From NCBI GenBank assembly GCA_027405735.1, contig JAPEHQ010000001.1, forward strand, positions 6,262,001 to 6,326,000: DNA of 64,000 nt. Reading direction: 5' to 3'. Every line of letters begins with the position of its first letter. Positions within the stretch are counted from its first letter, which is position 1. Shown here in pieces: positions 26,954-40,071 of this stretch. The position numbers and the translations under genes were made by a program. The notes under the pieces were generated by a model. The model worked only from the letters and a program-made list of their open reading frames with translations. It had not been told where the DNA came from and made no database searches. The DNA is from Mucor racemosus. Lineage: Eukaryota > Mucoromycota > Mucoromycetes > Mucorales > Mucoraceae.

Positions 26954-28064
26954 CTATAATGTACTAGTGTTTGATACTAATTGACCAATGATATTTACGA
27001 CATCTTCACTATGTTCAACATAGTATTTAGCTAATGTAATCTTTGATAAAGGACCAACTGATACACAAAAGGCCTTATCATCATCTTTAAGTGCGTTAAA
27101 CATATCTTCATCAGTTTGGTCATCACCGGCACACATGATGAAATCGGATTCTTGCTTTTGTTTAATGCGTTTCACAACTTCTCCCTTGTTTACGAGTAAA
27201 GATCTCACTTCTAAATTCATTTTGCCAACCAAGATATCAACACCAGGTATCTTGATTAATTCTTGGTGACATAATTCAGATTGGTTTTCACTATTATCAA
27301 CATTCTTATTAAATTGCTTGCTTTACATTACAAGAAAAAAAAAAAAAAGAAAACTTACGCTTCTTGAGTGTTTTTAGCATTACGATAATGCCAGGTAATA
27401 GATGACTTTTTCTGTTCAATAACTGTTCCTGGATTACAGTTGGTATACTTTTCAAAAATCTTTAGCGCAATATCTTTCCAAGACATATCAGCATCTTTAA
27501 GCATATCAACCCAGCCATTTAAGCCTGCCTTCTTCATAAATGAACCATGTTCGGCACTAAGACCTAATCGAGGAATTTTTCCAAGATATGTGTCTAAAAA
27601 TACTTGGTCTCTACCAGAAATAATCCAAACAGTGTTGGAAGGATCTTTGCACAAATCATTCAAGTGATTCAATAATGCTGGTGTAGGTTGAGCATCTGCT
27701 GGGTTGCTTACAATAGGTGTTAATGTCCCCTTTTTTTTTTTTTTAAAAAAAAAAGAAAATGTGTTAAAAAATAATCAATTTCCGAGCTTTGGCGTTAAAA
27801 AAACTTACATCGTAATCAAACAAAAACAAGCGTTTTTGTGTATTCTTGTAAGCATTGAATAGCACGGAAGTGTTTAACGGTTGAGTTGACTTTTGATTCA
27901 TATAAAATTAAAATGAGTTAGTGAAAATGTAACGATATATACAAGTAAAAAAGCCCAAAAAAAAGGGAAAAAAAAAAAAAAACTTTTTTTCTTGTCTCTT
28001 TTCATTAAACCCCCATAGTTGGCGATTTTTAAGATAGTTTGGAATAAGACCAATCCCAACAAAA

Positions 28065-28097
<33 letters not shown>

Positions 28098-28569
28098 TCA
28101 ATTTTTTTGTACTTACAAGTGAATTATTCAACATGATTGCAATTTGTTTGTAATTTGATGTATCAACAGCAATCTGATTTGAACATTGACCATGAGATCC
28201 AGTAAGTGTAGGAATGGTATCATTTACACTATCAAGTGACGTGGACAGCGCAACCTTAACAACAGCCAATCCTTCCACTGTGTCACGAATATCTCTATCA
28301 AGATTGGGATAAAAGTGGACATTCTCAGTAGAAAGAGTTTCATTTGCAACAACAAATAGTACAAGTGCAATGCGACCAGACCATTGAGGATAATTTGTTA
28401 ACAAATGATTGAATGCAAGTATGACATTTTGAACGATAATCGCATCTGTATCATAGCAAACGATCACTTGTTTCGATGCAAACTGATCTTTGGTATATTG
28501 ATCTTTAGTATTTTGTGTAGTATTAGTATTGATAGTGGTAGAAATAGGCATAGTGCTTGTGGGAGACAT
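26954..28569 (-). CDS. Trehalose-6-phosphate phosphatase-like protein with a truncated GT20 part
   Basis: Likely dephosphorylates trehalose-6-phosphate, the last step of trehalose synthesis. Exons on the minus strand: 28,569-28,117; 27,889-27,809; 27,729-27,359; 27,320-26,954, giving 423 aa in phase. The C-terminal two thirds is a HAD-type phosphatase: RLFLFDYD then GTLTPI across an intron (nucleophile D176, general acid D178), IISGRD, and GDDQTDED (about 367-374). The N-terminal 150 residues recall only a fragment of the GT20 synthase domain (AFNHLLTNYPQWSGRIALVL); the catalytic parts of the glucosyltransferase are missing. Yeast Tps2 and full TPS/TPP proteins are about 800-900 aa, so this is a short form. 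Intron 1 is unusually long (227 bp) with poly-A and (TAA)n runs, which could hide a deletion. A real short paralogue is more likely than an annotation error because the phosphatase motifs are intact. Confidence 0.82.
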
Positions 28570-30194
28570 GTTGATTGAAAAAAAGAAAAGAATATATATA
28601 TGGTTTAAAACCACCAAATGTTAATTTATACCTATTACATTGTTATTTGCGGCGCCTGTAAAAGATTATCTTTTATAGATAACGACAAATCTGGCTTATG
28701 CGCCTTGATCAAGAATTGATAACTCTCAAATGCCATAATTTCGCCCCATTTTTATGTAAGCAAAACCTACAGATTTAGATCTCATTGCAACACAAACAGT
28801 TCCCATTTTGGGATCCTCTTACTGGGATAATTGATATAGCAATCAAAGAGATCGCCTTCTAAACCCACATATTATCTTGGAATGCATTACGTATTTGCTT
28901 TTCATTATTCCACATTCGCTCAATGGAAGAGCAAAAAAAATGTCACTACAAAAAAAAAAAATTTTTTTTTTTTTGATGATATGCTCACAAAAGTGGCAAT
29001 TTTCTTACAGACTCTTATTTTTAGCCCTAGACAAAAAATAATATATTAAACTTGATATGCTAAAAAATATATTCCAATCATCAAACATACTTTATCATTG
29101 TAAAAAGTAGACAAAATAATCATTTGAACTGTCAGCCTGAGACTTTTTTTTTTTTTTTTTTAATTGACGACAAAAGAATTTAATATTCTATCCCTCCAGC
29201 GTCTCTCTTTTTTCAATGGTTCTATGGATCAATAATTTAGATACAATAAACCGGATTCAACAAAGGGAAAAATAGACTTTTTAGTCTTAGTCAAATAATA
29301 TACAGTGGGTATGCAGACTTTGTGTTACAAAATTTCGGCAAATATATTGCCAAACCTCACTGTGAATATCCAAAATAGTAACTCATTTACCAAAGAACAG
29401 CATGTTTTCCATATTATTGGTTGTCTCGCCTTTTTACATTATTTATATTGACGCTGATCCCAGGAAAATTTTATAAATGGAGTCTTAAATTACTTGGATC
29501 AAACCATAGAGTTCCTGTTGACTCAGTAAGCTTTACAAAGTGTAAATCCTTGATCTTCTGTTCATATCAAACACAATACATGTAATGTGATAAAATGCAA
29601 ACGGAGAAATGAATTTTCCTCTCCTTGATTTATATTCCTAAAAAGGATTATATTAGTGGGATGTTGCAGAACTGAATTTTTTCAATAAACTTTGTTTTAA
29701 CATATAATCGTTTCATAAAAATTAAAGTATATATGTATTTTTACAGAAAATGTTACAGATTCTCACCCATTTTACTCTTACTGGTAATTGCAGTAATTGT
29801 CGTCTTTATCCAGCACAAGATAAATCATGAATTAATTAGAGCTAAATTGTATCTATAAATCTGATAAGTTGAATCAGAACTCCAGTGAATTTTTATTTAT
29901 TTATAAATTAGAGCATCGCATTGGAAATAAAGAGTTCTGATTCATGGCTGAACATTAAGGCCGGTATATTCAGAATCCTGTAACACCAAAGCTATTCCAC
30001 CAGTAAAATCACATATACAATCGGCGGTACCTTCAACCGGTACGACATTGGGATCCTCATGTTATATCCTTCTAAAATTGAAAAAAAAAGGTATAAATTT
30101 GATCTGGATCTGCTATACCAAAATGTAAATTTCTCTTCTTTTTTATTCTTGTCTTATTCAATATCTAACATAAATTTCTTATATATAAAAAAAA
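28570..30194. other. Intergenic region between divergent genes
   Basis: Shared upstream region of the trehalose phosphatase-like gene (-) and the MFS transporter (+). No gene is seen. There are homopolymer A/T runs near 28,950 and 29,145. A TATA-like GGTATAAATTTG lies at about 30,091, and TTATATATAAA directly precedes the transporter start. Confidence 0.45.
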
Positions 30195-32222
30195 ATGGCA
30201 TCAGTAAACACTACTGACGAGAAATATACTGTGACCACCAACACCGTAACGTTAACGGAGCAAATCAAGATTAATAAATCAAATGAAGATTTATATCAAG
30301 GTAGAACATCATCTACAGCTGATTCTCAAGAAAACGCAGCTACAGTAGATGCAGATGAACAAGTCGAAACGACTGGAAAAGAGTCCAATTTCAAATCAAG
30401 GCGAGAATTGATTGAATTTTCTCTTGTCATGACTGGTATCATCTTTGCAATGTTTATGATGTCCTTGAACTCTACTGTTGTTGCTCCTGCTATGAGTATC
30501 ATTGCTACCGAACTAAATGCCATAGAACAACAAACTTGGATTGCTACTTCTTATCTTGTAGCTGTAAACTCATTTCAACCATTAGCTGGCAAAGTAAGTC
30601 CACACATACACACATAAAGAAAATACACACTTGACTAATATTTATTACAAAAAAAGTTCTCAGATATTTTTGGAAGGTACTACAATACAATTTTTTTTCC
30701 ACAATATTTTGTACTAACTTCCTGTACTTCTATTTTACAGAAAAGCTGTATTTATGTTTGGTATCACCTTTTTCTTTATCGGTTCTTTGATTAATGCCTT
30801 GGCCAAGGACATCAACATGTTGATCGCCGGCCGTACTATTCAAGGTTTTGGTGGTGGTGGTGTCATGTCAATGACATTTATTCTTGTCACTGATGTTGCT
30901 CCCGTATCTTTACGTCCTCGTTTCCAATCTATGCTTACTGTTGTATATGGTATTGCTAGTGTCGTTGGCCCTCTTTTAGGTAATGTATACAATATCATTT
31001 CTTGATCTGATCTAGTCTGATCTTTCGGAGTTTTATATGCTAATTCAATTATACAGGTGGTGCTTTTGTTGATCATGCTTCATGGCATTGGGATTTCTGG
31101 TTAAATGTCATTCTTGCCGCTGTTGCCTTTATCTTAATCTTCTTTCTCTTGAAGGAACCTACAAAGAATGAAGAGGAATCATTTATGCACAAATTGAAGC
31201 GTATTGATTGGCTCGGTACCCTTTTCTCTATTAGTTTCATTGTCTGTTTACTTTTGGCTCTCAATTGGGGTAGCTCCTATGGGTATGTTATTTCGTTTTT
31301 AATTATACTTAAACAATTTTATTAATACTTATTTTATAGTTGGGGAAGTGCTCACTCTATTGGTCCTTTTGTTGCTGCTGGTGTCTCATTCATTGGCTTA
31401 GTTATCTCTGAAGGATGGCTTGCCAAGGAACCTCTTTTACCTGCCAGAGTTTTATTAAACCCTCCTGTTACTCTTGTATATGGTTACATGATGTGTTTGG
31501 GTCTTACTTTTATCGGTACCTTGTACTTTGGCCCTGTATACTATCAAGCTGTATTTGGTGTCAACAGTACTGAATCTGGTCTTCGTCTCATTCCTTTCAT
31601 GGTTTGTCTTATCGGTGGCTCTGTCGGTTGCGGTATCCTTCTTAGAAGATTCCCCAGCACCAAATATTACCTTGTTATTGGTTCTGCCTGTAATTTGTTG
31701 GGTTATGGTCTTTTCTATACTGTCAATGAGCATAGTACTTGGGGTCAACAAGCTGGTTATTTAGCTTTCTGTGGTTTTGCTTTTGGTCTCTCTCAACAAA
31801 ATGCCATCTTGACTGTTCAATCTTGTGTTGAATTGAGAGATATTGCTATTGCCACTAGTTCCAACAACTTTTTCATGATGATTGCTTCTTCTATTGGTAT
31901 TGCCATTTACCAAGTACTTTATCAAATCTTCCTCAAAAAAGAGTTTGCTAAATTATCGTTGGAGGTATTGGCAGTAGCTACTGAATATGGCGCTCTTCGT
32001 AACTACTTGTTCATTCGTAGCATGCCCATAGATATTCAAACACCTGTCATCAAGGCATACTCTAATGCTCTTCATACTGTTTTCATTTTACCTATTGCTG
32101 CTGCTGCCATGGGTTTTATCCTCACTCTTTTCTTCAGAAACGTTCGTTATGGTGCTGCTCCTGTTGCCAAGAATGATATCGAAATTGTTTCTATCAAATC
32201 CAATGAAAAGTCTCAAGCTTAA
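30195..32222 (+). CDS. MFS transporter, DHA2-like (14 TM), multidrug-type
   Basis: Integral membrane proton antiporter of the drug:H+ family; the substrate cannot be told. Exons 30,195-30,593; 30,657-30,676 (20 nt); 30,741-30,979; 31,057-31,282; 31,340-32,222, giving 588 aa in phase. A soluble N-terminus of about 75 residues precedes the first helix (FSLVMTGIIFAMFMMSLNST). The MFS motif A is split over exons 1-3 (LAGK, FSDIFG, RK), and motif C-like GIASVVGPLLGGA follows the GRTIQGFGGGG helix. The helix count inferred from hydrophobic stretches is about 14. The normally conserved arginine of SWRWxFW is histidine here (SWHWDFW). The C-terminal tail is short and polar. It resembles fungal azole/toxin exporters and basic amino acid vacuolar transporters; family is sure, role is not. 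Confidence 0.9.
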
Positions 32223-32639
32223 ACATTTGTTTCTCTTCATTATTTCATGTACCAACTTATATATTCATTCGAGTTTCATAATTTTATGCTTAACTTAATT
32301 TTCAGCTTGTAATTTTTATTATCCCTTCTTCTCTCCTCTACTATTATTATTTAATCTATTGTATTATACATTATAAATTTTACAAAACATATATTTCCCC
32401 TTTCAGTTTTAAATTAGAATTTTAATAAACATTAAAAAAAATATCTTTTGTATCCTTATATCATTTTTGCTTTGCAAAGCTTTAGTCGACGTACCATTCA
32501 CTTGCTTTATTGCTTTGTAAAAATGTATGCATCTTGGGGTATGTTACTCTTCATATGTTTGCGTAAATTTTCAAAGAACTAATTCTCAAAATTTCTAGTC
32601 TTCAACATTGGAGTGTGCCCTCTTTTTCATAACCAGCAA
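32223..32639. other. 3' flank of the MFS gene, no gene seen
   Basis: AT-rich sequence with a likely polyadenylation region (TTTAATAAACATTAAA near 32,420). Nothing else recognised. Confidence 0.4.
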
Positions 32640-34150
32640 ATACTAAACAAATTTCAGGATATACCTTAAACACTACGTAAAATTCACTGCTTTATCCTTA
32701 AAAACTAGGTCTCACTTTTCATCCCTGCTCTACTTTTTTTTCCATTAAATAACACCAGAAAAAAATTACATGCCAATGTACCTGAGATACCCAATTTTAA
32801 TCCAAGAACGCGTTTCCAAAAATATCCTATTTTTTGCAGTTGTTATAACTTTTTTAATGCTAATGTTTCAGATTTTTACAGGTATTCCACTGATAAAAAT
32901 CAAATTCTTTAAGCCTTCATATCTCTACAAAAAATTAAGCTGTACTAACACTTCCTAATAATAAAACTTACTTGTTTTAAGGCACTTTATAACATATCTC
33001 AGTATAAAAAAATTTTGAACACTTTTATTTTTTTTTCATTTTTTTGACATTTTTACAGCAGATTTCAAAATATTCGTTAAATTAAGCAACGCTTTTTTTA
33101 CATTTATGTCATCAAGCTCGTTGAACTCTCTTAGAACCAATTTAGTTTTTTTTGAAATATTGATTTTTCGTGGAGATATCCTCAAAAATGTGTATAAAGA
33201 AATACCCTCATTTCTAACCTCAATTTCCCCTTGTATACCCTCATCCCAAATTCTGAATTTCAAAAAAATTTGGACAAAAATCTCGTTTTCTCTACGAAAA
33301 ATGCAGCTAAAAGATTAAATAATAGCTCGATCAATAGATAATGTTGCTGTTCATCATATCCATTATTTAAATCCAAAATATGCTTATAAAAAGTGTCCTG
33401 TATCTTCAAAAAATCTCCAAAATTTCAATTGCATTTTGCGCAACATTTTACGTGAAACATTTTTTTACATTTTATTGAGATGAATGCAGAATTTAAAACT
33501 GTACAAAAAACATTTAATACGTTAGGTCTACTTACTTTTCAGTTCATGAGCATTTAAACAATTTTGTTTTTTGAACCATTTTTCGCTCATTTTTTTCAAA
33601 TAAATTTTGAAACCCCGTTACCATAGGGGTTAAGCTGTGGTAAGAACTATTATTTTGATTATCTCGACGAAAAATCGATATTTTTCGTTGAAACAAAAAA
33701 TAAAGAGTAGCTTTCAGTTGGATTTATCTTATGAGTACAAAAAATTGCCGCTTTAACTTTGTTGCTCAATTTTTAATAATCAATTTTAGGTCAATGTTGG
33801 GCCTGTGCACTTATATTCTGGTATTAACTCTTTTATTTTTGTATAGATATCAATGCTACATAGAGAGAAGATACATATTCTTTGAAGATTTGATGGAATT
33901 TGACTCAAAATTGGTCAAAACAATTTGAAAGCCATCTGAAGCCTACTTTTTTACATCTCTAAAAAATTGACAATAAAAACCCTATCTCGACAAATTTCGG
34001 TCCTTGTAAATTACCAGCTTTACATGATAGTAGGTACGTACATACTATTGACACAATGATCTCAAATAGAAGCTTCCACAACCTACTGTGTGTCGAGAAA
34101 ATCATCGTCGAAATTGTGCTGAATTAAGATACTACTATTTCTCCATCACA
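32640..34150 (-). repeat. R3 non-coding repeat, copy inside the gene island
   Basis: Reverse-complement match to 17.9-19.4 kb along most of its length, and same orientation as the 9.3-11.5 kb copy (CTTCCACAACCTACTGTGTGT at about 34,075). It is the only large repeat between 20 and 45 kb. No ends, target duplication or transposase were found. Confidence 0.6.
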
Positions 34151-34984
34151 TAGTAAATTACATGACCATCTCACATAAAACCATGCTCTAATATTTAAAT
34201 ATAGATAGCATACATTTAACCATAAACACAAAAGGTATTAGTTATCTACCATACAATAAAACAAATGGAATTATAAAAATAAAACTCGAGAAACACATAG
34301 ACCTACCTATGTAAGGCTTGTTCTATGCGGGTTATTTACAAATATCTCAAAATAGGCATTAAAAAACCCATCTAGATTATGCTTATCAAGAAGCCCAGCA
34401 TAAACGAATCTTTAATTACAGATAGACTGACAGTTACGGTGGAACTGCCAGATATAATAAATTACAATTATATAATATAAATAGAGCAGAAATATAGACT
34501 TATTGCATAATATCAACGTTTATACACTACCAAAGCACAAGTAACACCATGATATAATTAAAACAGAAAGGCATATGTGATCATACATTAAATTGCCTTT
34601 ACGATACCATTTTTTTTTGGTTGAGATCACAAATCAAACATTAAATTAAGGAACGGATAGATCAAAAATTCAAACATATTTGACATACTTTTAAGAGCCA
34701 TATCTGTCTCCCATCTTACTCGAATGAATTAAAATAGGTTACAAGCTTTTATGTTAAGGCAAAATATTGTTATTATTACAAAAAAAGAAAATATAGATGG
34801 CGTTGAAAAGTAGAATACATAAAAAATTGTGTGAGAAATTATAAAAAAGAAAGGGTTAAATATATATAAATATTTCATAGTGTTGAGGTTTACTTTTAAA
34901 GAAAAAGAGAAAAAGTTATCATAAAAGAAGGTGGTTAATATACATAGGAAAAATATTTTTAAAGATAGTAAGTGTATAGGATAT
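34151..34984. other. 3' flank of the CSL gene
   Basis: AT-rich region without a recognised gene; the minus-strand open frame in 34,729-35,091 overlaps the end of the CSL gene in another frame and has no support. Confidence 0.4.
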
Positions 34985-37900
34985 TTAACAAAAAGAATAA
35001 GATCGACTTGTCTTGTAAACAACTCCATCACCTCGTACCAACAGTATCCTGATACTGTACGGCATTCTGGGTTTTCGTTGATCATCATCATCGTCTACAT
35101 GTTCATTTGATAAAACGTCATGAACTCTATTCAGACCTACAGATTGCATTAACTCTTCTCGAGGAGGTAAACGACATACCAGCATTTCTCGACTACGATA
35201 TTCTGTAAATGGTGCTTTGATGTCACCAAACCAGATCTGTAGATCACGAGTGAAATTCTCACCAGATACTGTCATCATGGTAGAAAGGTTATAGTCATCA
35301 TCTTGATTCTTTTGCTGTTGCTGTTGTTGTTGTTGTTGCTGCTGCTGTTGCTGCTGTTGTGTCTGGCTACGCTTATTGGGGTCCATATAATGATCATTAG
35401 AGATCACAAAATGCGTTAAACAGGGGAAAGGTGTACTCAAAGGCGCAGTAATTTGTTTTTCCTGCTGTTTATTTTCATCTAAATGAGGTGGTGTCCAGAA
35501 AGTATATCTTGCACATTCTAAGATAAATGTTGAATAACTACATAATATCCAGTATTCATATTTATATACCTGTTCCAACGATTGTCCAAACAGCAGCATC
35601 TGTTACATCTTCTGACCAATAAGCACCAAATTCAGCTAAAGCCTGACCACTATTAGCAGCAATGCTACCTTTACGATTAGCTGTTGCTGATTTATCTTGG
35701 TAGGCTGCAGAAGGTGTGGAAATAGAGTGTGATCTTTGAATAAGCATATTGGGTGCTTGTAACTTGTGAGTATCATTTAAGCTACTGAATCGGCGTCTTA
35801 TGCTATTAGAGCCATCTAAATCGTTTAAAGAACTATTGTACATTTGCAAATGTGGATTTGAAATCATTCCAAAATTAGATTGATTATCCATCATGGAAAC
35901 TCGTCGTTTGCGACTATTTGGTGTCATATTTGAATTCAATGTTGCAGATAAAGCACTTGCTGTAAAATTATAACATTCAGCAGCAGCGGCGGCAGCAGCA
36001 GGATTTATATTAAAGTGAATACCTTTAATAGGGCTTCGTTTATCTGTTGTTTTATGGGTTCCTACTAGGTCATTTAAACAAGCAAGATATGTCACTGGAC
36101 CTTTCGTCATTTGAGGCATCATTGAATTAGCATCTTGTTGTTGTAATTGTTGTTGTTGTTGTTGTTGTTGTTGCTGTTGTTGTAAATGTTTTGCTGGGCT
36201 AATGTTGAAATGGTTTTGATAGGTGCTATTAGATTGATTGTAGACATTTTGGAAATTTGCTTCAGCTTGTTGTGCTTGATGTTGCATGACATTTTCATGT
36301 TGTACTATTTGTAAAGCTATTTTATGTAATTGGGATACCGGATCACCAAGTACCTCATCACCGTATTCACCACCTCCAGAGAATGATGGGTCAAATTCAT
36401 CAGGACAGCGAGCACCACCCACTACCATAGATGCTTTGTCTACTTTACGGACAATCATAACAGGGCTGACGAGGCCAGTCGTCAGACATTGAAGAACAAC
36501 ATGTTGATTATAACGAATTGCTAATGGTTGATTCGTTTTGTTTTTTAAAGCAATTGTAGGAGGATTAGGATAAGGTATGGTAGGTACTAAACTTGGACAG
36601 CCAATGTATTCATCAGCTCGAGACGTTGAAGTAGATTCATCTGCATTAGCATTTTGGGTAGGATCAACTATCCAAATTACGAATGGATCCCAAGAACTAG
36701 TTCTTGCTACAAAGCAAGTATCAGTATTTGCTTGAGGAGTTTTTTGATTTTGAAGTCTACCAGGATAATCAAACAAAGATGATTCTCCAGATGTAGATGA
36801 AACACCCAAATATTTAGTAGAAACAGTTTGCGAACGAATACGATTAAACAATGAGACAGTTGTGCCATGATAAATGCACACTATAAATTTATATGATTAG
36901 GAATTGTAGCAATCAAATGTAGAATTAGAGTTGCTTACGCTCAATGTTCTTGACGCTTTGGCGTTTTTTGCTAGGTTTACTGATAACTTTGATTCCTCTA
37001 CTTGAAAGAGTACCCAACATGAGTCCATTTGCGAGTTGAACTTTGATAAGGCATTCAACTTTCTTTCGTTTTTCATCTGCATCGTTAATATATAATCGCT
37101 TAAGGACACATCGACCACCAGCAAGAGTTTCTTTTCTACTATTACGATACCAATCATCATTTGCATTAGATTTATTCTCACCTGTTGCGCTATTATTTCG
37201 TTGATTATTACTTTCAAATGCATCTGTTGATGTAGATGAAGCATTTTTGTTGTTTTTATTTGCAGAACCAGCAGCTTGAATTTTTGCAGTACTTAGTATT
37301 CCACCTGTTTGACCAACCATGGCACCAGATGAGCCATACCATTCAATTCGTCCAGATTGTTGACCAGATGTCTCACCAGATATACAAATAGTCAATGAAG
37401 GAGGTGCTCTAATAACATTATCTTTATCACAGAATAAAGCATCTTGTTGATGTTCTTCATTTTGTTGACTATTCAATGAAGGAGGTGTCCACCAGCTAGA
37501 GCCTACCAAAATGGCAGTAGGTGGAGGGCATAAAAATCTAGTGTAAATTATTGTTAAATTGTTATTATTATTTCTTGATCTGAGCAAATCGAGAGCTACC
37601 TTTTCTCTGTTCCGTAGCTTTTTTGAGCTACTTTACTCGTCATGATAATAACTGTTCTTTCTCCAGCTTCAATTGGATCATCAGCATGAAGATAAGCTTG
37701 AATAGCAGGTTTCATTTTGACAGCATTAACCATGCCTTGCATCAAACGAGAAGATACAGAAGAACTAATACGACTTGGAGTTGGTGATTGAAATTCTAAA
37801 AATGAATTTCTGTTTTTGATTTCTTCCGGTGCAGGTGTAGTTGATTGTTGAGCATTGTTTGATATTGTGGTAGATTGATTCCCAAGGAGAGATGGAGTTT

Positions 37901-38756
37901 GAATATGCTGATTCTGTTGTTGTTGTGGTTGTTGTTGTTGCTGATGGTGATTTTGTTGATTTTGCTGCTGTTGAACAATTGAAAGATTTGAAATTCTATA
38001 AGCAGGAGATGAAGAACTAGCGGTAGTTGTAGGAGAAGGAGAAGCAGTTGCTGTAGGAGAAAAAGCAGCAGTCAAATGAGAATGCTGTGGATCATGAAGT
38101 AATAGATGAGAATTAGAAGACTATATAAGAGTTATTTCTAATCATGTATCTATCGTGAGAAAAAAAAAGCAAAAAGAGTGAACATCTTACCATTAAAGAG
38201 CAATCCTTTGGCTGACTATAATTTTCTTCAATTCCATCAAAATATGGTATAATTGATCTTGAACCATCATCACTATCATTATGATTAAAAGAAAATAAAT
38301 CATGTTGGTCCTACAAAAGATTGAAAAAAAATAACATTTTAGAGATATTTTCAAAAAAGAAAAATCGATAAATTTACATTGTAATTAGAAATAGTATGAT
38401 GAATATCATTAGTTTCATCTGAATCATGATTATTTTGATGATGCTGAGAAGAAGATGGCATAATTAACCCATGCGAAGATGTATCACCAAAAGGTAAAAA
38501 GTCAAATAAAGGATGAAAATCATTACTAGTTGCAGGCGCAGTATGATGTCTTTGGTGATTATAGTTTGGTACATTATTCAGTATAGAATCTAAGCTTTGA
38601 AAATTGGTTGTTTGATGATGGTTTGACCAATCAATATCATTATTTTGTTTATGATCTGAAGTCAATGCTGCTGAGGATGCGTTGGGATCATTTAAATTGA
38701 TTAATTCTGGTTGGCTGTTTTCACTATTTTGATTAAAATCATGTTGGTGAAAATCA

Positions 38757-38795
<39 letters not shown>

Positions 38796-38899
38796 GGATG
38801 CTGCTGCTGGAGTTGTTTCCCATTATTATTCATTGCATTATTTTTTATTGAATTTTTAGGTAAATGTTGTGTCAAAGAAAATGAATGATATTCCGACAT
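34985..38899 (-). CDS. CSL (CBF1/RBP-J, Su(H), Lag-1) family transcription factor, 6 exons
   Basis: Sequence-specific nuclear transcription factor of the CSL family, known in fungi from fission yeast Cbf11/Cbf12 although fungi lack Notch. Exons on the minus strand: 38,899-38,378; 38,310-38,191; 38,120-37,600; 37,537-36,939; 36,880-35,570; 35,517-34,985, total 1,201 aa. The N-terminus is disordered and rich in Q, N, H and S. The Rel-like N domain starts near residue 380 (QKSYGTEKR, then RFLCPPPTAILVG across intron 3). The beta-trefoil domain has the signature RIRSQTVSTKYLGV near 602-615. The C-terminal TIG/IPT region in the last exon reads ECARYTFWTPPHL, GENFTRDLQIWFGD and EMLVCRLPPREEL. Long insertions and poly-Q tracts (three runs) interrupt the domains, making it about twice the length of RBP-J, as is usual for fungal CSL. 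The domain order and key motifs support activity; the target genes are unknown. Confidence 0.9.
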
Positions 38900-39431
38900 T
38901 CCTCCTAATTTTTAAAATATTATATATTTATATTTTAAAATTTGCAATTCTTATTGTAATGATAAATAATAAAGCAAGAGAAAAAGGGAAGAATACACAA
39001 AATATAAAAAATATGGGAAGAAAAGGGGACCTGAATTGATGGGAAAAAAAAAAGTGCGGGGTAATGGAATTTCACCGGTTTGTATGCGGTATTCTAATAA
39101 AAAGTGAATATATACAGACATATACCACTGCTACAACTGTCTATTTTACTTCATAGCATCTGTCTGTCAGCAAACCTTTTTATTTAATTCACATGATATT
39201 TTATATCATATGAACAAAAATAGATTCAAGGTGCTCATTCGGTCTGCCTCACCGGGTTTCGTTATACAAATATTTAGAATTTGCAATCAAGTAACATTTT
39301 ATTTTACATTTGATTTCTTTTCAACCTTCTACCCCACATGTATTACAGTATAATTATACACTGTCATACAAGGAAAAAACTACCTACAAACGCCCATAAA
39401 CTTCAGAACACTATCCTCAGGAGTATAACTA
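38900..39431. other. Intergenic region upstream of the CSL gene
   Basis: Holds the promoter of the CSL gene and the 3' end of the BLOC1S1-like gene. No other gene is seen. Confidence 0.45.
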
Positions 39432-40071
39432 TCACTCAATTGGTTCAACACCACCAATTGTACCTAAAATGATACTCTTATTAGATTGTGTAATATTTTT
39501 GTTTGTTATTTATTTTATTTTTTACCTTGATGTACAAATTCAAGAGTAGACATTACAGTCTTCATATCATGTTCCATAACCTCGGCCCAATTTCTAACAT
39601 CTCCCAATTCCTATATATAAAAAAAAGGTTAAGCTCATTCTTTTCTATACCATTAAAGGGTAATTCTTTATTACCTTTAATGACATATTGAAATCATCCA
39701 CCAATGTCAACCACTGCTGCGTTTGATTAGCGTATTTAGTTGTTTGATTGGCCAACTTTCTCGATTGCTGCTCCAACTCTTTTTGCCTTGAAAATATCTC
39801 TGTAACTCTAATTAGATGATATTTAATGAGTATTCATATGATTAACATAATTATATTGACAAAATACCCATCGTTGACATATTCAGTTATAGAATCTGTC
39901 AACTCATTAGTAGATTGTATCGCATTCTTCTTTAATTGTTCTAATCAATCCAAAAAAAAAAATAAGGAAACTATTCTAGAATTATACACATTCACATCTA
40001 CCATTCTGTTTCTTTTCTTCGGTTTGTTTCTGATTATGTGATTTCAAAAGTTGCGATAATGATTCAGACAT
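39432..40071 (-). CDS. BLOC1S1: BLOC1S1 (GCN5L1)-like subunit of BLOC-1/BORC, 5 small exons
   Basis: Small coiled-coil protein; in animals BLOC1S1 is shared by BLOC-1 and BORC, which control endosome and lysosome positioning and cargo sorting. Exons on the minus strand: 40,071-40,002; 39,940-39,868; 39,807-39,675; 39,610-39,526; 39,463-39,432, total 130 aa in consistent phase. Diagnostic segments are LSQLLKSHNQKQ at the N-terminus, a central helix (RQKELEQQSRKLANQTTKYA), QWLTLVDDFNMSLKELGDV, then NWAEVMEHDMKTVMSTLEFV, which match the metazoan order and spacing. The family is about 125 aa, so the length fits. No exon is long enough to stand out alone, so it is easily missed. It is divergent with mitochondrial Hsp70, with a 1.1-kb shared upstream region. 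Confidence 0.88.

Noticed and set aside
28063..28094. Coding poly-Tyr stretch in the first trehalose phosphatase exon
   Set aside because: It is a (TAA/ATA)n microsatellite inside intron 1, which has a perfect GTAAGT donor just before it.
35280..38820. Poly-Gln tracts as independent repeats or genes
   Set aside because: They lie in frame inside exons of the CSL gene.
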